A stretch of DNA of 64,000 nucleotides from Primulina eburnea (lineage: Eukaryota > Streptophyta > Magnoliopsida > Lamiales > Gesneriaceae): assembly GCF_022965805.1 (NCBI RefSeq), contig NC_133102.1, positions 11,452,485 through 11,516,484 on the forward strand, written 5' to 3'. Under the pieces are notes generated by a model, which was not told the origin of the DNA, did not search any database, and was given only the letters and a program-made list of their open reading frames with translations. The stretch's first letter is position 1. Each line of letters begins with the position of its first letter. The translations under genes were made by a program, and so were the position numbers. Below are positions 1 through 11,766 of the stretch, in pieces.

Positions 1-1427
1 TTACGACTTAATGGTCGGCTGGTAGTTCCTGATGATTCTGATTTGAGATCTGCCCTTCTTCGAGAAGCACATTGTAGCAGATACAGTATTCACCCTGGAG
101 GCCGAAAGATGTATTTGACATTGAGACCTCAATTCTGGTGGAAACGTATGAAGAAGGACATTGCTGAATTTATTTCGAAATGCTTGGTCTGCCAGCAAGT
201 GAAAGCCGAGATAATGAAACCTGGAGGATTGCTCCATAGTCTTGAAATTCCGAAATGGAATTGGGAACATATTGCTATGGATTTTGTGACTCATTTACCT
301 CGTTCGCCCAAGGGCTGTGATGCTATTTGGGTCATTATTGATCGGCTTTCGAAATCTGCACATTTTATTTCGTATGAGCGGACTTATCCTTATAAGAGAA
401 TCGCCCGTTTATACATTGAGAATGTTGTGAGACTGCATGGTGTACCAGTCTCGATTGTATCAGATCGTGATCCCAGGTTTGCTTCTAAATTCTGGGGTAG
501 TTTTCAGGAAGCGATGGGTACGCGTTTGGCTATGAGTACTGCTTATCATCCTCAAACTGATGGCCATACTGAGCGTACGATTCAAACTTTAGAGGATATG
601 TTGCGTGCGATTGTGATGGATTTCAGAATGGGATGGCAAGATACCTTAACATTGGTTGAATTTTCTTATAATAATAGCTTTCAGATGAGTATCGGTATGG
701 CACCGTTTGAAGCTCTATATGGGAGACGATGTAGATCACCGTTATTCTGGAATGAGATTGGTGAGAGACAATTGACTGGTCCTGAATGATACAGGAAATG
801 AACGATAAGGTTCAGTTGATTCGGCAGCGAATGAAAGCTGCTCAGGATCATCAAACGAGTTATTCGAACAAACGAAGACGACCCCTGGAATTCCAGAAAG
901 GTGACAGAGTATTTTTGAAAATATCTCCCTTTAGAGGCACTGTTCGATTTGGCATGCGAGGGAAGTTATCTCCTCGATATGTTGTCCCATACGAGATTCT
1001 CGATCGAGTTGGTGATCTTGCGTATCGATTGGCATTGCCACCAGCTCTATCTGCTATTCATGATGTGTTTCATGTTTCTATGTTGAGGAAATATAAACTT
1101 GATCCATCACATGTGCTTGCGCCTGATGAGGTTGAACTTGATTATTCTCTTTCCTATGTTGAACAACCTGTTCGCATTATGGATCGAAAAGAGAAGATAT
1201 TGAGAAATAAATCGATTCCTTTGGTACGAGTGCGATGGACTCGACATGGTGTTGAAGAATCGACATGGGAATTGGAGAGCAAAATACGAGAATCGCATCC
1301 GCATTTAGTTGATGCTAGTCCATCTGTTCCATTGTATTCTATGTATTCTGATCCATTTACTGATTTTAGTTTTGATATGTACTATACTGGTGACATATAT
1401 ATATGTTTACCAATGTTATGTATATAG
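1..1427 (+). pseudogene. Ty3-A pol remnant: integrase and chromodomain, frameshifted
   Basis: Frame 1 is open from base 1 to 789, with the HHCC zinc-binding region (HCSRYSIHPGG, then [10 protein letters not shown]) at about 70-210 and the DDE integrase core: first Asp in AMDFVTHLP (about 275), second in VSDRDPRF (about 460), Glu in TDGHTERTIQ (about 570). The frame stops at 789 and coding resemblance continues in another frame from 786 to 1427, so a single-base frameshift lies near 786. The second part holds the integrase C-terminal domain and a chromodomain-like segment (RIMDRKEKIL...TWELESKIRE, about 1165-1310). Integrase inserts element cDNA into chromatin and the chromodomain is thought to guide targeting. 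This copy cannot make an intact polyprotein. Confidence 0.88.
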
Positions 1428-1436
1428 AGATGTTTG

Positions 1437-1456
1437 AGATTTCGAGAACGAAATCT
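1437..1456 (+). other. Hairpin before the Ty3-A polypurine tract
   Basis: Arms AGATTTCG (1437-1444) and CGAAATCT (1449-1456) pair perfectly around an AGAA loop, just after the pol stop and 17 nt before the LTR. Equivalent hairpins with different stem sequences occur at the same place in the other Ty3 elements of the window. The purine-rich stretch at 1460-1473 is the likely plus-strand primer. Confidence 0.7.
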
Positions 1457-1473
1457 TTTAAGAGGGGAAGAAA

Positions 1474-3248
1474 TGTAAGGACCGTGTATCGTATTATCGT
1501 AAATCATGTGTGATTATCGATAATTAATGAAATTGTCATGTGATTATGTATTTGATGTATATCGTGACAAGGAATTGAGAATTGAATATTGAATATGAAT
1601 TGACGTTGTAAGAGCTCGAGTGGAGAGGCCGGGCGCCAATTTAGTACAAACATTAAAATTTGTACAGAACGAGTGGCGCCCGGGCGGTAGAAAATGACCG
1701 CCCGAGCGCCAAGGTAGAAATTATGTATGTTTGGGCAGAACATGCCGCGCCCGAGCGGTAATGTTTGACCGCCCGAGCGCGGTGCAATTGACACTCGGGG
1801 ACAGAATGTCTCGCGCTCGAGCGCGAGAATTCTACCGCCCGAGCGCGAGAGCGGTGGAAAGATAAGAATGAAATTGCTGTTCGATTTCTTCATTTCATTT
1901 ACGTAGCTTCGAGAGAGAACGAGAGCTTCTGATTTTCTTTCGTCCAAATCGACTTCGAAACGCCGTCTAAACGCGAAACAAATTATATATTTGTGATCGT
2001 CGCGTCGAGGGCTTCAGACTGAGGTAATTTTCTTCCGGTTCCAGCAGCTCTAAATATCAAAGTGCTGGAATAGCATGTATTTGAAGTTGAATTTCGGATA
2101 TGTAATATCATAACCGACAAGAAACTTATATTCGAAGTCAGAATTGAATTACGATATGATTTTGATTTGATATGAATTTTTGAAGTTTCAAATGATATTT
2201 GAAACTCATATTAATGATTTTGGAGTATGTTATTGATTGGAATGAGTATGTTATTGATGTAGATAAAGTATTATACCGATATCTTCAGGCTACATCAATT
2301 GGAACGAAGAATTGAGGTATGTTGCGACCGGGTAACATACGACAGGTATCTGTATTATATGATATATGATTGGATTGGAATACGTGTCTATGTGCCTATT
2401 TGATGATTTGATGTGGCATACATGACATTGAGATTTGAGTATCGATGTATAAAATAAATGTTTTGTTAACATACATTATTTGATGCATACATCGATACAT
2501 GACATACACGTTGAGCTATGATCCTTGGATACCTTGATATGATTGGATTGGATTCCGGGGTTTGTGAACTCAATTGATATGTTGGTATTATATGACCCGT
2601 AAAACATAGACATTTGTGGCTCCATATGATTGGATATGAGATGTGGGATTTGATGGCGCTTTGCCGACGCTATCATACGTGTATTCCCATATCGGTCGGT
2701 GTGCCAGATCGAGCATTGATTTGATAGCGATTCGATTGATTCTGACATATGCTCAGTGGATGGGCATTTGACCTGATACCTCCACGACATACATGCATTG
2801 CATACCATATATCATTGTTTAGATATCTGTGGTATATATGATTGGTTGTTCCATACAGAGCTTTGCTCACCCCCAAGGGGGGCTGTTGTTGTCTTTGTGT
2901 GTGGACAATGGCAGGTACTCCAGGATATCAAGAGACCGGAGAGGGTACTTCTGGAGGGAGCCACAGCTTGGGCTGAGGTTTTATGTTTATGTTTATGTCT
3001 TGTTCCCAGTATATATGTATATGTATCTATATACCGGGGCATGTCCCGAGGATATGAGTTGTTTGTATGTGATTGGTTTTTGATTTCGTGTGGGCATGTT
3101 TTATGATATGAGATTAAATTCTATTTTTAGTATTCAAATGAAATGATTTGGGCTCATTGTAAAGAAAATTTAAACTCGTTTTTCGCTGTGATTAATTAAC
3201 CCTAATCAGATTGCATTGTAATAACGATTAGGAGCTAAGGGCCCCACA
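1474..3248 (+). repeat. Ty3-A 3' LTR
   Basis: The LTR is about 1775 bp and starts TGTAAGG directly after the polypurine tract. It ends CCCCACA where Athila LTR sequence resumes. The upstream third contains a GC-rich inverted-repeat array (1621-1853). The rest is AT-rich and non-coding. The partner LTR lies outside the window, so the left boundary rests on the tract and the TG start only. Confidence 0.85.
1621..1853. repeat. GC-rich inverted-repeat array in the Ty3-A LTR
   Basis: Variants of GCCCGAGCGC recur in an AT-rich LTR. CGGGCGGT (1681-1688) pairs with ACCGCCCG (1697-1704). A similar GCGGT/ACCGC pair follows at about 1755-1772. At 1810-1827 there is a perfect 18-bp palindrome built on CTCGCGCTCGAGCGCGAG. 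I see no clear TATA box immediately downstream; the nearest AT-rich candidate is around 1983-1991. Confidence 0.75.
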
Positions 3249-4137
3249 GTAGTGGAGGCTAGAAGATTGAAGATCCAAGTGCATCATTCTTAGGAAATCT
3301 CTTGCACACTTCTGGACAGAAATATCTTGCACTCCAAACTCTTGTTCTAAGTTCTTCTTTCTTTATTTTTATTTGATATGTCTTGTTTAAGATTCATGTG
3401 TTGTTGTGTTGTTTGTATTATTATGAACTAATTCTTATTTCTAGAGGAAAGATGGAACAAGACTAGAAACCATGTGTTGGGATTTATGAATTATGCTATA
3501 TAAGTTTTCCTTATTGTTCATTTGTATTTTTCTAATCTTAATGCTTTCATTTTACTGGCCATATCTTGAATGATTCTTATGTTTATAATTTATCACTTGG
3601 AAAAGGGAATTTATAAACAAGAAAGGGAAAAATATATCGATGGTATTTATATAGTTCGGGAGGACATATATTGCTATTGAAGCCATTAAAAGAAGTTATT
3701 TCTTATTGTGTTATTTAATTATAGATTGTTGACGGGGACGTTACAATCCTTTGTTAGATAATTAGTATCTACTTAGCACTCGGGAGAGGGAGTAGATAAT
3801 TATAGAATTCTTGGCTAATGAATAAGAAGGACATTTATAATATAGCTACACAAAATAACACATGGTGGATAGTTGCGTGAAATCGGACCTCTAGATCTTT
3901 TATTCCATTGTTGTTTACTACTATTTGGTACTATAATTAAATTTATTTTCAATCTAGTTATTGGTGCAAACAAATCTGTCAATTGATTATTCTAAATAAA
4001 GTCGAGACTATTTCAATTACAAGCACTAATATAAGTTTAGAAATACATTCCTCGTGGGATCGACACTTGTACTCAAAATTCCATTTTACTATAACTTGAT
4101 GTCGTGCACTTGCGAGCAATTAAGAAAACACGCAACA
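3249..4137 (+). repeat. Athila 5' LTR, distal 889 bp
   Basis: This matches 13836-14724 of the 3' LTR and ends AACACGCAACA. The first roughly 485 bp of this LTR should lie upstream of the window, beyond Ty3-A. No gene lies in it. Confidence 0.9.
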
Positions 4138-4143
4138 AGTTTT

Positions 4144-4156
4144 TGGCGCCGTTGCC
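4144..4156 (+). other. Athila primer-binding site
   Basis: TGGCGCCGTTGCC lies six bases after the LTR end. This is the tRNA-Asp-complementary primer site usual in Athila/Tat elements and it starts minus-strand DNA synthesis. Confidence 0.85.
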
Positions 4157-4279
4157 TGGGGAGTGTCTATTTTAAATTTATATTAGTATTGTTACCAATT
4201 AGTCTTGATTTTAATTTAGAAATGTTTTTATTGTATTACATTAAACATTGATTTGTTTCTTATCTTTGTTTGATAGTGC

Positions 4280-6773
4280 ATGCGAAGATCGCAAAATCTT
4301 GACTTGCTTATCTTTGATCCTGAGATCGAAAGAACCGCAAGAAGCTTAAGAAATTCAAGAAGAGAAGAGATTCGAGCAATGGCTGACAACAGAGATAATG
4401 AAAATCCACCCCCTGCAATACCCATCAGAGATCATTTTAGGCATGTACTAAATGCTCATTACTCGGGCATAGCACGAGGAACTATTAATGCAAACAAATT
4501 TGAGCTCAAGCCTACATTGATAAACATGGTTCAACAGAATCAGTTTGGGGGAGCCGCTACTGCAGATCCTCATCTATATCTCAGAACATTCCTTTAAATT
4601 ACTGACACGGTAAAAATAAATGGTGTTTCTGATGATATAATTCGATTGCATTTGTTTCCTTTTTCTCTTAGAGATCAAGCAAGAAGATGGCTCCAATCGC
4701 TTCCTTTGGGGAGTATCACTACATGGCAGGAGTTAGCAACCAAGTTCCTTGCTAAACATTATCCACCTGCGAAGTCTGCGCAGTTGAAGATTGAGATAAG
4801 TACTTTTAGGCAGATTGACTTTGAGCAATTATATGAGGCATGGGAACGGTATAAGGAGTTGTTGAGGAGGTGTCCAAACCATGGTTTTCAAGATTGGGTA
4901 CAGATTGAATTGTTTTACAATGGTTCGAATGGACAAACAAGAGGCATTGTGGATGCAGCAGCTGGTGGAACTGACATTTGCCAAATCACCTGATCAAGCA
5001 TATGATTTGCTTGAACAGATGACCATTAACAGTTATCAGTGGCCATCTGAGAGGTCAGGAGTAAAGAAGACAGCTGGTATCTATGCCGTGGATCCTATCA
5101 CATCACTAACCGCCCAAGTATCTGCATTGACCACACAACTAGCAGCCATGAATAAAGTGAGCATACCCGAAACTGAAGGTCCTTCCGTTGTTGCTGAAGA
5201 AACTCATTCTCTTGAAGAAGCCCAATATATCAACAACAGAAACTTTGGTGGATTTGGAGGATATCGAGGTAACCCTCCTCCTAATACTTATCATCCAGGC
5301 TTGAGAAATCATGAAAATTTTTCTTATGCAAACAATAAGAATGTGTTGAATCCTCCTCCGGGGTTCAATACATCAAAAGGGGAGGGAAAGCCTTCGTTTG
5401 AGGATTTGGTAGGTACATTTGTGGCTGAATCTGGAAAGAAGATGGCTAGAACTGAGTCTCGGCTTGATAGCATGGAGACTCACATAGGAAACATGGGTGC
5501 TACAATGAAATCTTTGGAGACGCAAATTGGACAGTTGGCTAATGCTTTGAGAGATCAGAACAGGGGTCAATTTCCGAGTAATACGGAAGTTAATCCAAAA
5601 AAACAGTGCAAGGCAGTCACTTTGAGGAGCGGAACAGAATTGGAGGTTCACAGTCCCAAGAAGATGGTCGAAAGTGAGAAGTCAGTGGAAGATGTTGAGT
5701 TTGAGGTTATAACAGAGAATAAGGTTGAGGACTCTAAGACAAAAGTTGTACAACCTCCTGCATTTAAGCCTGCCATTCCATACCCTCAGAGGTTCAAAAA
5801 GAAGAGTTTAGATGTTCAATTTGCAAAATTCCTTGATATTTTTAAGAAGATACACATCAATATACCATTTGATGATGCGTTGGATCAAATGCCCAACTAT
5901 GCCAAGTTCATTAAAGATGTGATGTCTAAAAAGAGGAAGCTGCAAGAGTTTGAGACAGTGAAGTTTACTGAGGAGTGCAGTGCCATCCTACAAAAGAAAC
6001 TACCGCAAAAATTGAAAAATCCAGGGAGTTTTACTATTCCTTGCTTTATTGGTGATTCTCATTGTAGTAAAGCTTTATGTGATTTAGGAGCAAGTATTAA
6101 TTTGATGCCATTTTCTATTTTCAGGAAATTGGAGCTTGGAGAAATTAAACCAACCACTATCACCCTACAACTTGCAGACAGAAGTCTTACGTATCCAAGT
6201 GGGATCGTCGAGGATGTATTGGTAAAAGTGGATAAGTTTATTTTTCCTGCAGACTTTGTGATTCTAGATATTGAAGAGGATAATGATGTTCCATTAATCT
6301 TTGGGAGACCGTTCCTGGCAACTGGAAGGGCATTGATAGATGTGCATAAAGGTGAACTCACCTTGAGAGTTGGTGGAGAAGAAGTCATTTTCAATATCTA
6401 TCATGCAATGAAGGGATCAAATGAGGTAAGTACTTGTAAAAGCATTGATGTTATAAACTCATGTGTATCCTTTGACTGTGCAGGAAATAGAGACCCTTTG
6501 GAGAGTTTCTTGGTTGGAGCTGCTGAAGCTGTTAGTAAAGACGACTGGGAAGTGAAAGAGCAACTGGTGGCTCTTGAAGTATTGCATAAAGAAAAGAAAA
6601 CGGATGTGTTGATTGAGGAGTTGAACGTCGAAGAGAAAATAGAGGTAATATCACCCTTTCCTGATTTGAAGGAACTGCCAAGCCACCTATGTTATGCATT
6701 CTTAGGAGAGAAGTCGACATATCCGGTAATCATACTTCCTCCATTACTATTGATGAAAAAGATAAATTATTGA
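4280..6773 (+). pseudogene. Athila gag-protease region, interrupted
   Basis: The first segment (4280-4597) carries Athila gag signatures (NKFELKPTLINMVQQNQFGG). A stop at 4595-4597 breaks it. The same frame resumes (FPFSLRDQARRWLQSLP, about 4655-4710) and a frameshift near 4970 moves it to the frame open to 6773. That long part holds the rest of gag and an aspartic protease with DLGASINLMP at about 6080. DLGA is the usual Athila version of the catalytic triad. Gag forms the particle and the protease matures the polyprotein. The coding region then shifts frame near 6700-6770 into RT. Confidence 0.88.
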
Positions 6774-9548
6774 GAGTATTGAGGGAATATAAAACTGCCT
6801 TGGGATGGTCGATTTCTGATATTAGGGGAATTAGCCCCACTATATGCATGCATAAAATTTTAATGGAGGAGTAGTATACTCCTTATGTGGATCATCAGAG
6901 GAGATTAAATCCGGCAATGAAAGAAGTTGTGAAAAATGAGGTGCTTAAATTGTTTAATGCTGGTGTGATATATGCTATTTCTGATAGTAGTTGGGTGTTT
7001 CCTGTACAAGTTGTACCGAAAAAGGGTGGAATAACTGTGGTTAAAAATGAACATGATGAATTAATATCTACTCGTACTGTAACTGGTTGGCGAGTTTGTA
7101 TGGATTATAGAAAATTGAACAATGCCACCCGAAAAGATCATTTTCCATTGCCTTTTATTGATCTAATGCTAGATAGACTTGCTGGTTATTGTCATTATTG
7201 CTTCTTAGACGGTTATTCAGGTTATAACCAGATAGCTATAGCACCAGAGGATCAGGAGAAGACTACTTTTACTTGTCCCTATGGCACGTTCGCTTTTAGA
7301 AGAATGCCTTTTGGGTTATGCAATGCACCGGCCACTTTTCAGAGGTGTATGATGGATATATTTGCAGACATGGTGGAGGAAATCATGGAAGTCTTCATGG
7401 ATGACTTCTCGGTATTTGGCTCTTCATTTGATCACTGTTTACATAACTTATCCCTTGTGTTGCAGAGTTGCCAAGAAAAGAACCTAGTTCTTAATTGGGA
7501 AAAATGTCACTTTATGGTCCAAGAGGGCATTGTCCTGGGACATAAAGTATCATCTAAGGGATTAGAGGTGGATAGAGCCAAGGTGGTTGCAATTGAAAAA
7601 CTTCCTCCACCAAAAAACATCAAAGGAATAAGGAGCTTTCTAGGACATGCGGGGTTTTATCGGAGATTCATTAAAGATTTTTCTAAGATCGCTAAACCCT
7701 GATGTAATTTGCTTGAAAAAGATTCCACATTCATATTTGATGATGATTGTTTGCAGGCTTTTGAGAAAATCAAGAGGGCATTGGTGACAACACCAATCAT
7801 GATAGTGCCGGAATGGAAGGAGCCCTTTGAGCTGATGTGTGACGCAAGTGATTATGCCGTTGGTGCGGTATTGGGCCAAAGAAGAGAAAGGATGTTTAGG
7901 TCAATCTATTATGCAAGCCGTACTATGGATGTTGCATAGAAAAATTACACCACGACTGAAAAGGAGATGCTTGCTGTAGTATTTGCCTTCGACAAATTCA
8001 GGCCATATCTGATCGGCACAAAAGTAATTATTTTTACTGACCATGCAGCCATTCGTTACCTATTTGCCAAGAAGGATGCGAAACCACGCTTGATAAGGTG
8101 GATACTGCTATTACAAGAATTTGACTTCGAGGTCAAAGATAAGAAGGGAAGTGAGAATCAAGTGGCTGACCACTTGTCAAGACTTGAGCTAGAGGATAGG
8201 AAAGAAGAAGGAGCAATACAGGAAACATTTCCGGATGAACAACTCTTTGAGGTAAGTTCGGTACTCCCTTGGTTTGCTGACATTGCGAATTTTTTGTCTT
8301 GTGGTATTCTTCCTCCAGATCTGAACCACCATCAGAAAAAGAAGTTCTTCCATGATATCAAATTTTTCTTCTGGGATGATCTTTGTGTGTATAAGAGATG
8401 TGCTGACCAAGTGATTAGGAGATATGTTGACGGTGTCGAAGCACACCAAATTCTTGAGCTATGTCATTCATCCGCATATGGTGGACATTTTGGAGCGACA
8501 CGAACTGCAGCTAAGGTATTACAATCAGGTTTTTTCTGGCCTACTTTGTTTAAGAATAGCTATACCTTAGTGGAATCATGTGATAGGTGCCAAAGGTTAG
8601 GAAACATCTCTAGGCGTCACGAATTGCCACTGAAAAATATTTTGGAAGTGAAACTTTTTGATGTCTGGGGCATAGATTTTATGGGACCTTTTCCCCCTTC
8701 TTTTGGTCAATCTTATATATTATTAGCTGTAGATTATGTTTCGAAATGGGTGGAAGCAATCGCCACCAGTACTAATGATGCTCGTGTTGTAGTTAAGTTT
8801 GTGCACAAGAACATCTTCACCAGATTTGGAACACCGAGGGCCATCATAAGTGACAAAGGTACGCATTTTTGCAATAAAATTTTCAACTCACTTTTGGCTA
8901 AATACAGTGTGAAGCACAAAGTGATACTAGCATATCATCCTCAATCGAATGGACAAGCTGAAATATCCAACCGGGAAATCAAACAAATATTAGAAAAGAC
9001 TGTCAATACAAACCGGAAGGATTGGGCTATGAAGTTGGATGATGCACTGTGGGCTTATCGGACCGCATTCAAGACGCCTATTGGGATGTTCCCTATAGGC
9101 TGGTTTTTGGTAAAGCCTGTCACTTGCCGCTAGAATTGGAGCATCGAGCATTCTGGCAGTTAAGAAGTTGAACTTTGACTTGAAAGCATCTGGCGATGGC
9201 AGAAAACTACAGTTAAATGAAATGGAGGAGTTCCGCAATGATGCATATGAAAATTCCAAGATTTACAAAGAGCAGACCAAGAAGTGGCACGATAAACTCA
9301 TTGTATGAAGGGTGCTCAAACCAGGACAACAAGTACTATTGTTCAACTCCCGTCTGAAGTTGTTTCCTGGTAACTTGAAATCGCATTGGTCAGGTCCATT
9401 TTTGGTGGAGACAGTGTACCCTCATGGGGCGATTGAGCTAAAATACAGTGATGGGAGGACCTTCAAGGTGAACGGACAGCGAGTTGAGCCATACTATGGG
9501 ACTGAAGTAAGGCACCTTGACAACATTTCTTTGGGCGGATCGACTTGA
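6689..9548 (+). pseudogene. Athila pol: reverse transcriptase, RNase H and integrase, multiply interrupted
   Basis: RT is clear in 6887-7702 (WRVCMDYRKLNNATRKDHFPLP; catalytic MDDF at about 7398). RNase H starts around 7790 (LMCDASDYAVGAVLGQ) and continues past a stop to about 8190. Integrase follows, with its zinc-binding region at about 8460-8600, its core ([37 protein letters not shown]) and a C-terminal part at 9312-9548 (VLKPGQQVLLFNSRLKLFPG). In-frame stops lie at 6872-6874, 7700-7702 and 7937-7939, a frameshift at about 9095 and another stop near 9306. The family would make cDNA and integrate it; this copy cannot. Confidence 0.9.
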
Positions 9549-9788
9549 TGTAGACTGATGGTAGTCGGGCTGAAGACGTTAAACCAAGCGCTTATTGGGA
9601 GGCAACCCAAATTTTTGTTTCTCTATTGCCTTTCATTTTCGGTTTTGCTTTTATAATTGTATTATTATTATTTTTGGTTGTGTACTTTTAGTATAGTGTG
9701 TGCTTATATCTTCCCAAATCTAATGAATCCCAATTGTTTTCTTTTCAGGACTAAAAATTGGAGAATAAAAAAATTTTCCCGAAGGAAC

Positions 9789-10079
9789 ACCGCACCCGCG
9801 GTATATTCTTAGGCGCACCCGCGCTTGTGGTGTATGCAAAATCAAAAGATTCCCCGAAGCTACACCGCACTAGCGGTATATTCTTGAGCGCACCCGCGCT
9901 AGATTTACCGAAAGCACACCGCACCCGTGGTCTCTATTATAGCGCACCCGCGGTCGCGGAATATTGAATATCAAATATTTCCCGAAGGCAAAGCGCACCC
10001 ACGGTCAGTTCAGATAAAAATTATAAGAATTCCCGAAGGAACACCGCACCCGCGGTCCCTTGCACAGTGCACCCGCGGT
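9789..10079. repeat. GC inverted-repeat array between Athila pol and ORF3
   Basis: About five degenerate units of about 50-65 bp each begin with a CCCGAAGG-like box. They contain ACCGCACCCGCGGT or AGCGCACCCGCGCT, which are inverted repeats (ACCGC/GCGGT or AGCGC/GCGCT around ACCC). The two versions differ at paired positions, so the symmetry is kept. The same units occur in the element's LTR at 13533-13687. Translated peptides of this stretch are an artefact of the repeat. Confidence 0.8.
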
Positions 10080-10613
10080 CGATGGTTTTAAAAACAGAAT
10101 GGGGCAGAAATTTTCATAATCGAAGAACACCTCTCTCAAAGTTTCCTCCTTCCCTTCGAAATCCTTTCTCAAGAACACACTTTTCACCCTCAATTTTTGT
10201 TATTCCTTCAACAAATTTACCACTCCAACCGAAATAGCTTCACTCATTCCATCAAATATCACTTTTCTTTCCACAAAAATCAACATCAAACCTAGGGTTT
10301 TAAAGGGGCTTGAAAATTTCATTAAGTATTGATTGGTGCTTCGAATTTGTTCTTCAAAGATACATTTGAACACTCAAGGTGAGCAAATCTATACTACATT
10401 CGCTTTGAATTCGAAATTATTGGTGTTATTTGCTATGGAAGGAAATTACATTTAGTGAAGTACATTCTTGATATTGTGAATATTCTTGATTGATTGTTGT
10501 GTATATTGTTGAGGTGTGGATATTGTGAGTATTTAGTTTGGGGGAGTGCAAGAATCATTAAATTTTGTGAATTGGATTGAGGAGAAGTTGGTGATTGAAA
10601 GGTGTTCGATAAA

Positions 10614-11766
10614 ATGCCTCCAAGAAAAAAACAATCCAAGGGTGCATCATCATCTGCAAATTACGATGAAAACAGGTTTTGGGATGAGAAAGCGGAGGAG
10701 AACTATGGAAATTTTTTGAACAAAAGCATTGTAAAAGAAATGGGATTTGATTTGAGTTTTCCTCGATCCGAAATTGGATTAATGCTTACTGCTCGGCATT
10801 GGGAGGAGTTTGGCAGACAGCCACAAGATGCTGTCATTTCGTTGGTGAGAGAATTTTATGCTAACCTCAAGGTTAGGCATGATCAATTGAAGGTGTTGGT
10901 GCGAGGAAAAATGGTAACTTTTGATGCACATACGATCAATACGTTATATGGTATCCCTCCAGTAATGCACGATGAATATGAAGAATACCAGACTGAGCAT
11001 GTTGATTATAATAATATTCTTCAAACAATTTGCATAGAGGGAGCAGAGTGGAGAATGAGGGATGATGTGCATGTCAGCCTAGCAAAGTCTGATCTGAAAA
11101 GTGTTGCCAAAGATTGGTATTCTTTTATTTCTGCTAGGATTAAACCTATCGAGCATACCACCACTGTCATCAAGGAGAGAGCTATCCTTACTTTTTGCAT
11201 CATGACGTGGAGGACAATTGATTTAGGTCAATTGCTTCAGAGTTCGATGCTTGATTATGCAAAAGGTAATTCTCCTAGCGGACTCCTCCACCCTTCTCTT
11301 ATCACTGCATTATGCCAGAATACGGGAGTGACTTGGGCAATGAATGAAGAATTGTTAAAGCCAAAAAATGTCATTGTGGTAATTCAACCACAAAGGGCAG
11401 TCAGAGGTGAACACGCTGCGGCACGTCGAGCTGAAATGGAATTCAACAGAAGAGCTGCAGAAAGACGTGCCCATGCTCAAGCTCAAGAAACACAACCACA
11501 ACCAAGAAAATAGGCGGGATAGATTAACTCAGTTGGAAGAGGAGATGCGCCAACAACGCCAAGATATGGATGAGTTTCGGTTTAGGACCGATACATTTAT
11601 AGGATATATGATGGATTTTACGTCTGTCTTGGCTCAGCAATTTCCATCAGCTTCTTCCTCTGGTAATCCATTTCCACCTCCTCCACAGTGGCTACCCATA
11701 TACCACCCGCCGGAGTTCCAACCATCCCAAGATGACGCAGATGATGAGGATGGCGAAGACCATTGA
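10614..11766 (+). pseudogene. Athila ORF3 (env-position / putative plant transposon protein)
   Basis: An ATG at 10614 opens 300 codons (MPPRKKQSKG...; core RHWEEFGRQPQDAVISLVREFYANL and VRGKMVTFDAHTINTLYGIP). Resemblance continues in another frame to 11766 with a predicted coiled coil (RLTQLEEEMRQQRQDMDEF) and a Pro-rich, acidic end. The split is one frameshift near 11480-11510. Athila elements carry an ORF in this envelope position and many plant genomes hold copies of this domain. Its role is unknown and I see no signal peptide or membrane segment. It is preceded by a GC array and a possible 5' splice donor (AAGGTGAGC, about 10377). Confidence 0.75.

Larger units (their letters stand above)
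1..3248 (+). mobile_element. Ty3-A: 3' part of a Ty3/gypsy chromovirus (Tekay-like)
   Basis: The window opens inside pol. The visible order is integrase zinc-binding region, integrase core, chromodomain-like tail, hairpin, polypurine tract and 3' LTR (1474-3248, TGTA...CACA). The next base resumes an Athila LTR at an interior position, which is matched by 13836 in that element's other LTR, so Ty3-A is nested in Athila. The five bases after it (GTAGT, 3249-3253) should also precede its 5' LTR outside the window. Assignment to the Tekay/Del lineage rests on the C-terminal chromodomain and on resemblance to Ty3-C and Ty3-E. Confidence 0.9.

Noticed and set aside
9758..9967. Repeated peptide-like ORF with HRTRGIF and SAPAL units
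   Set aside because: It is the translation of the GC inverted-repeat array; the DNA symmetry, not the peptide, is conserved.
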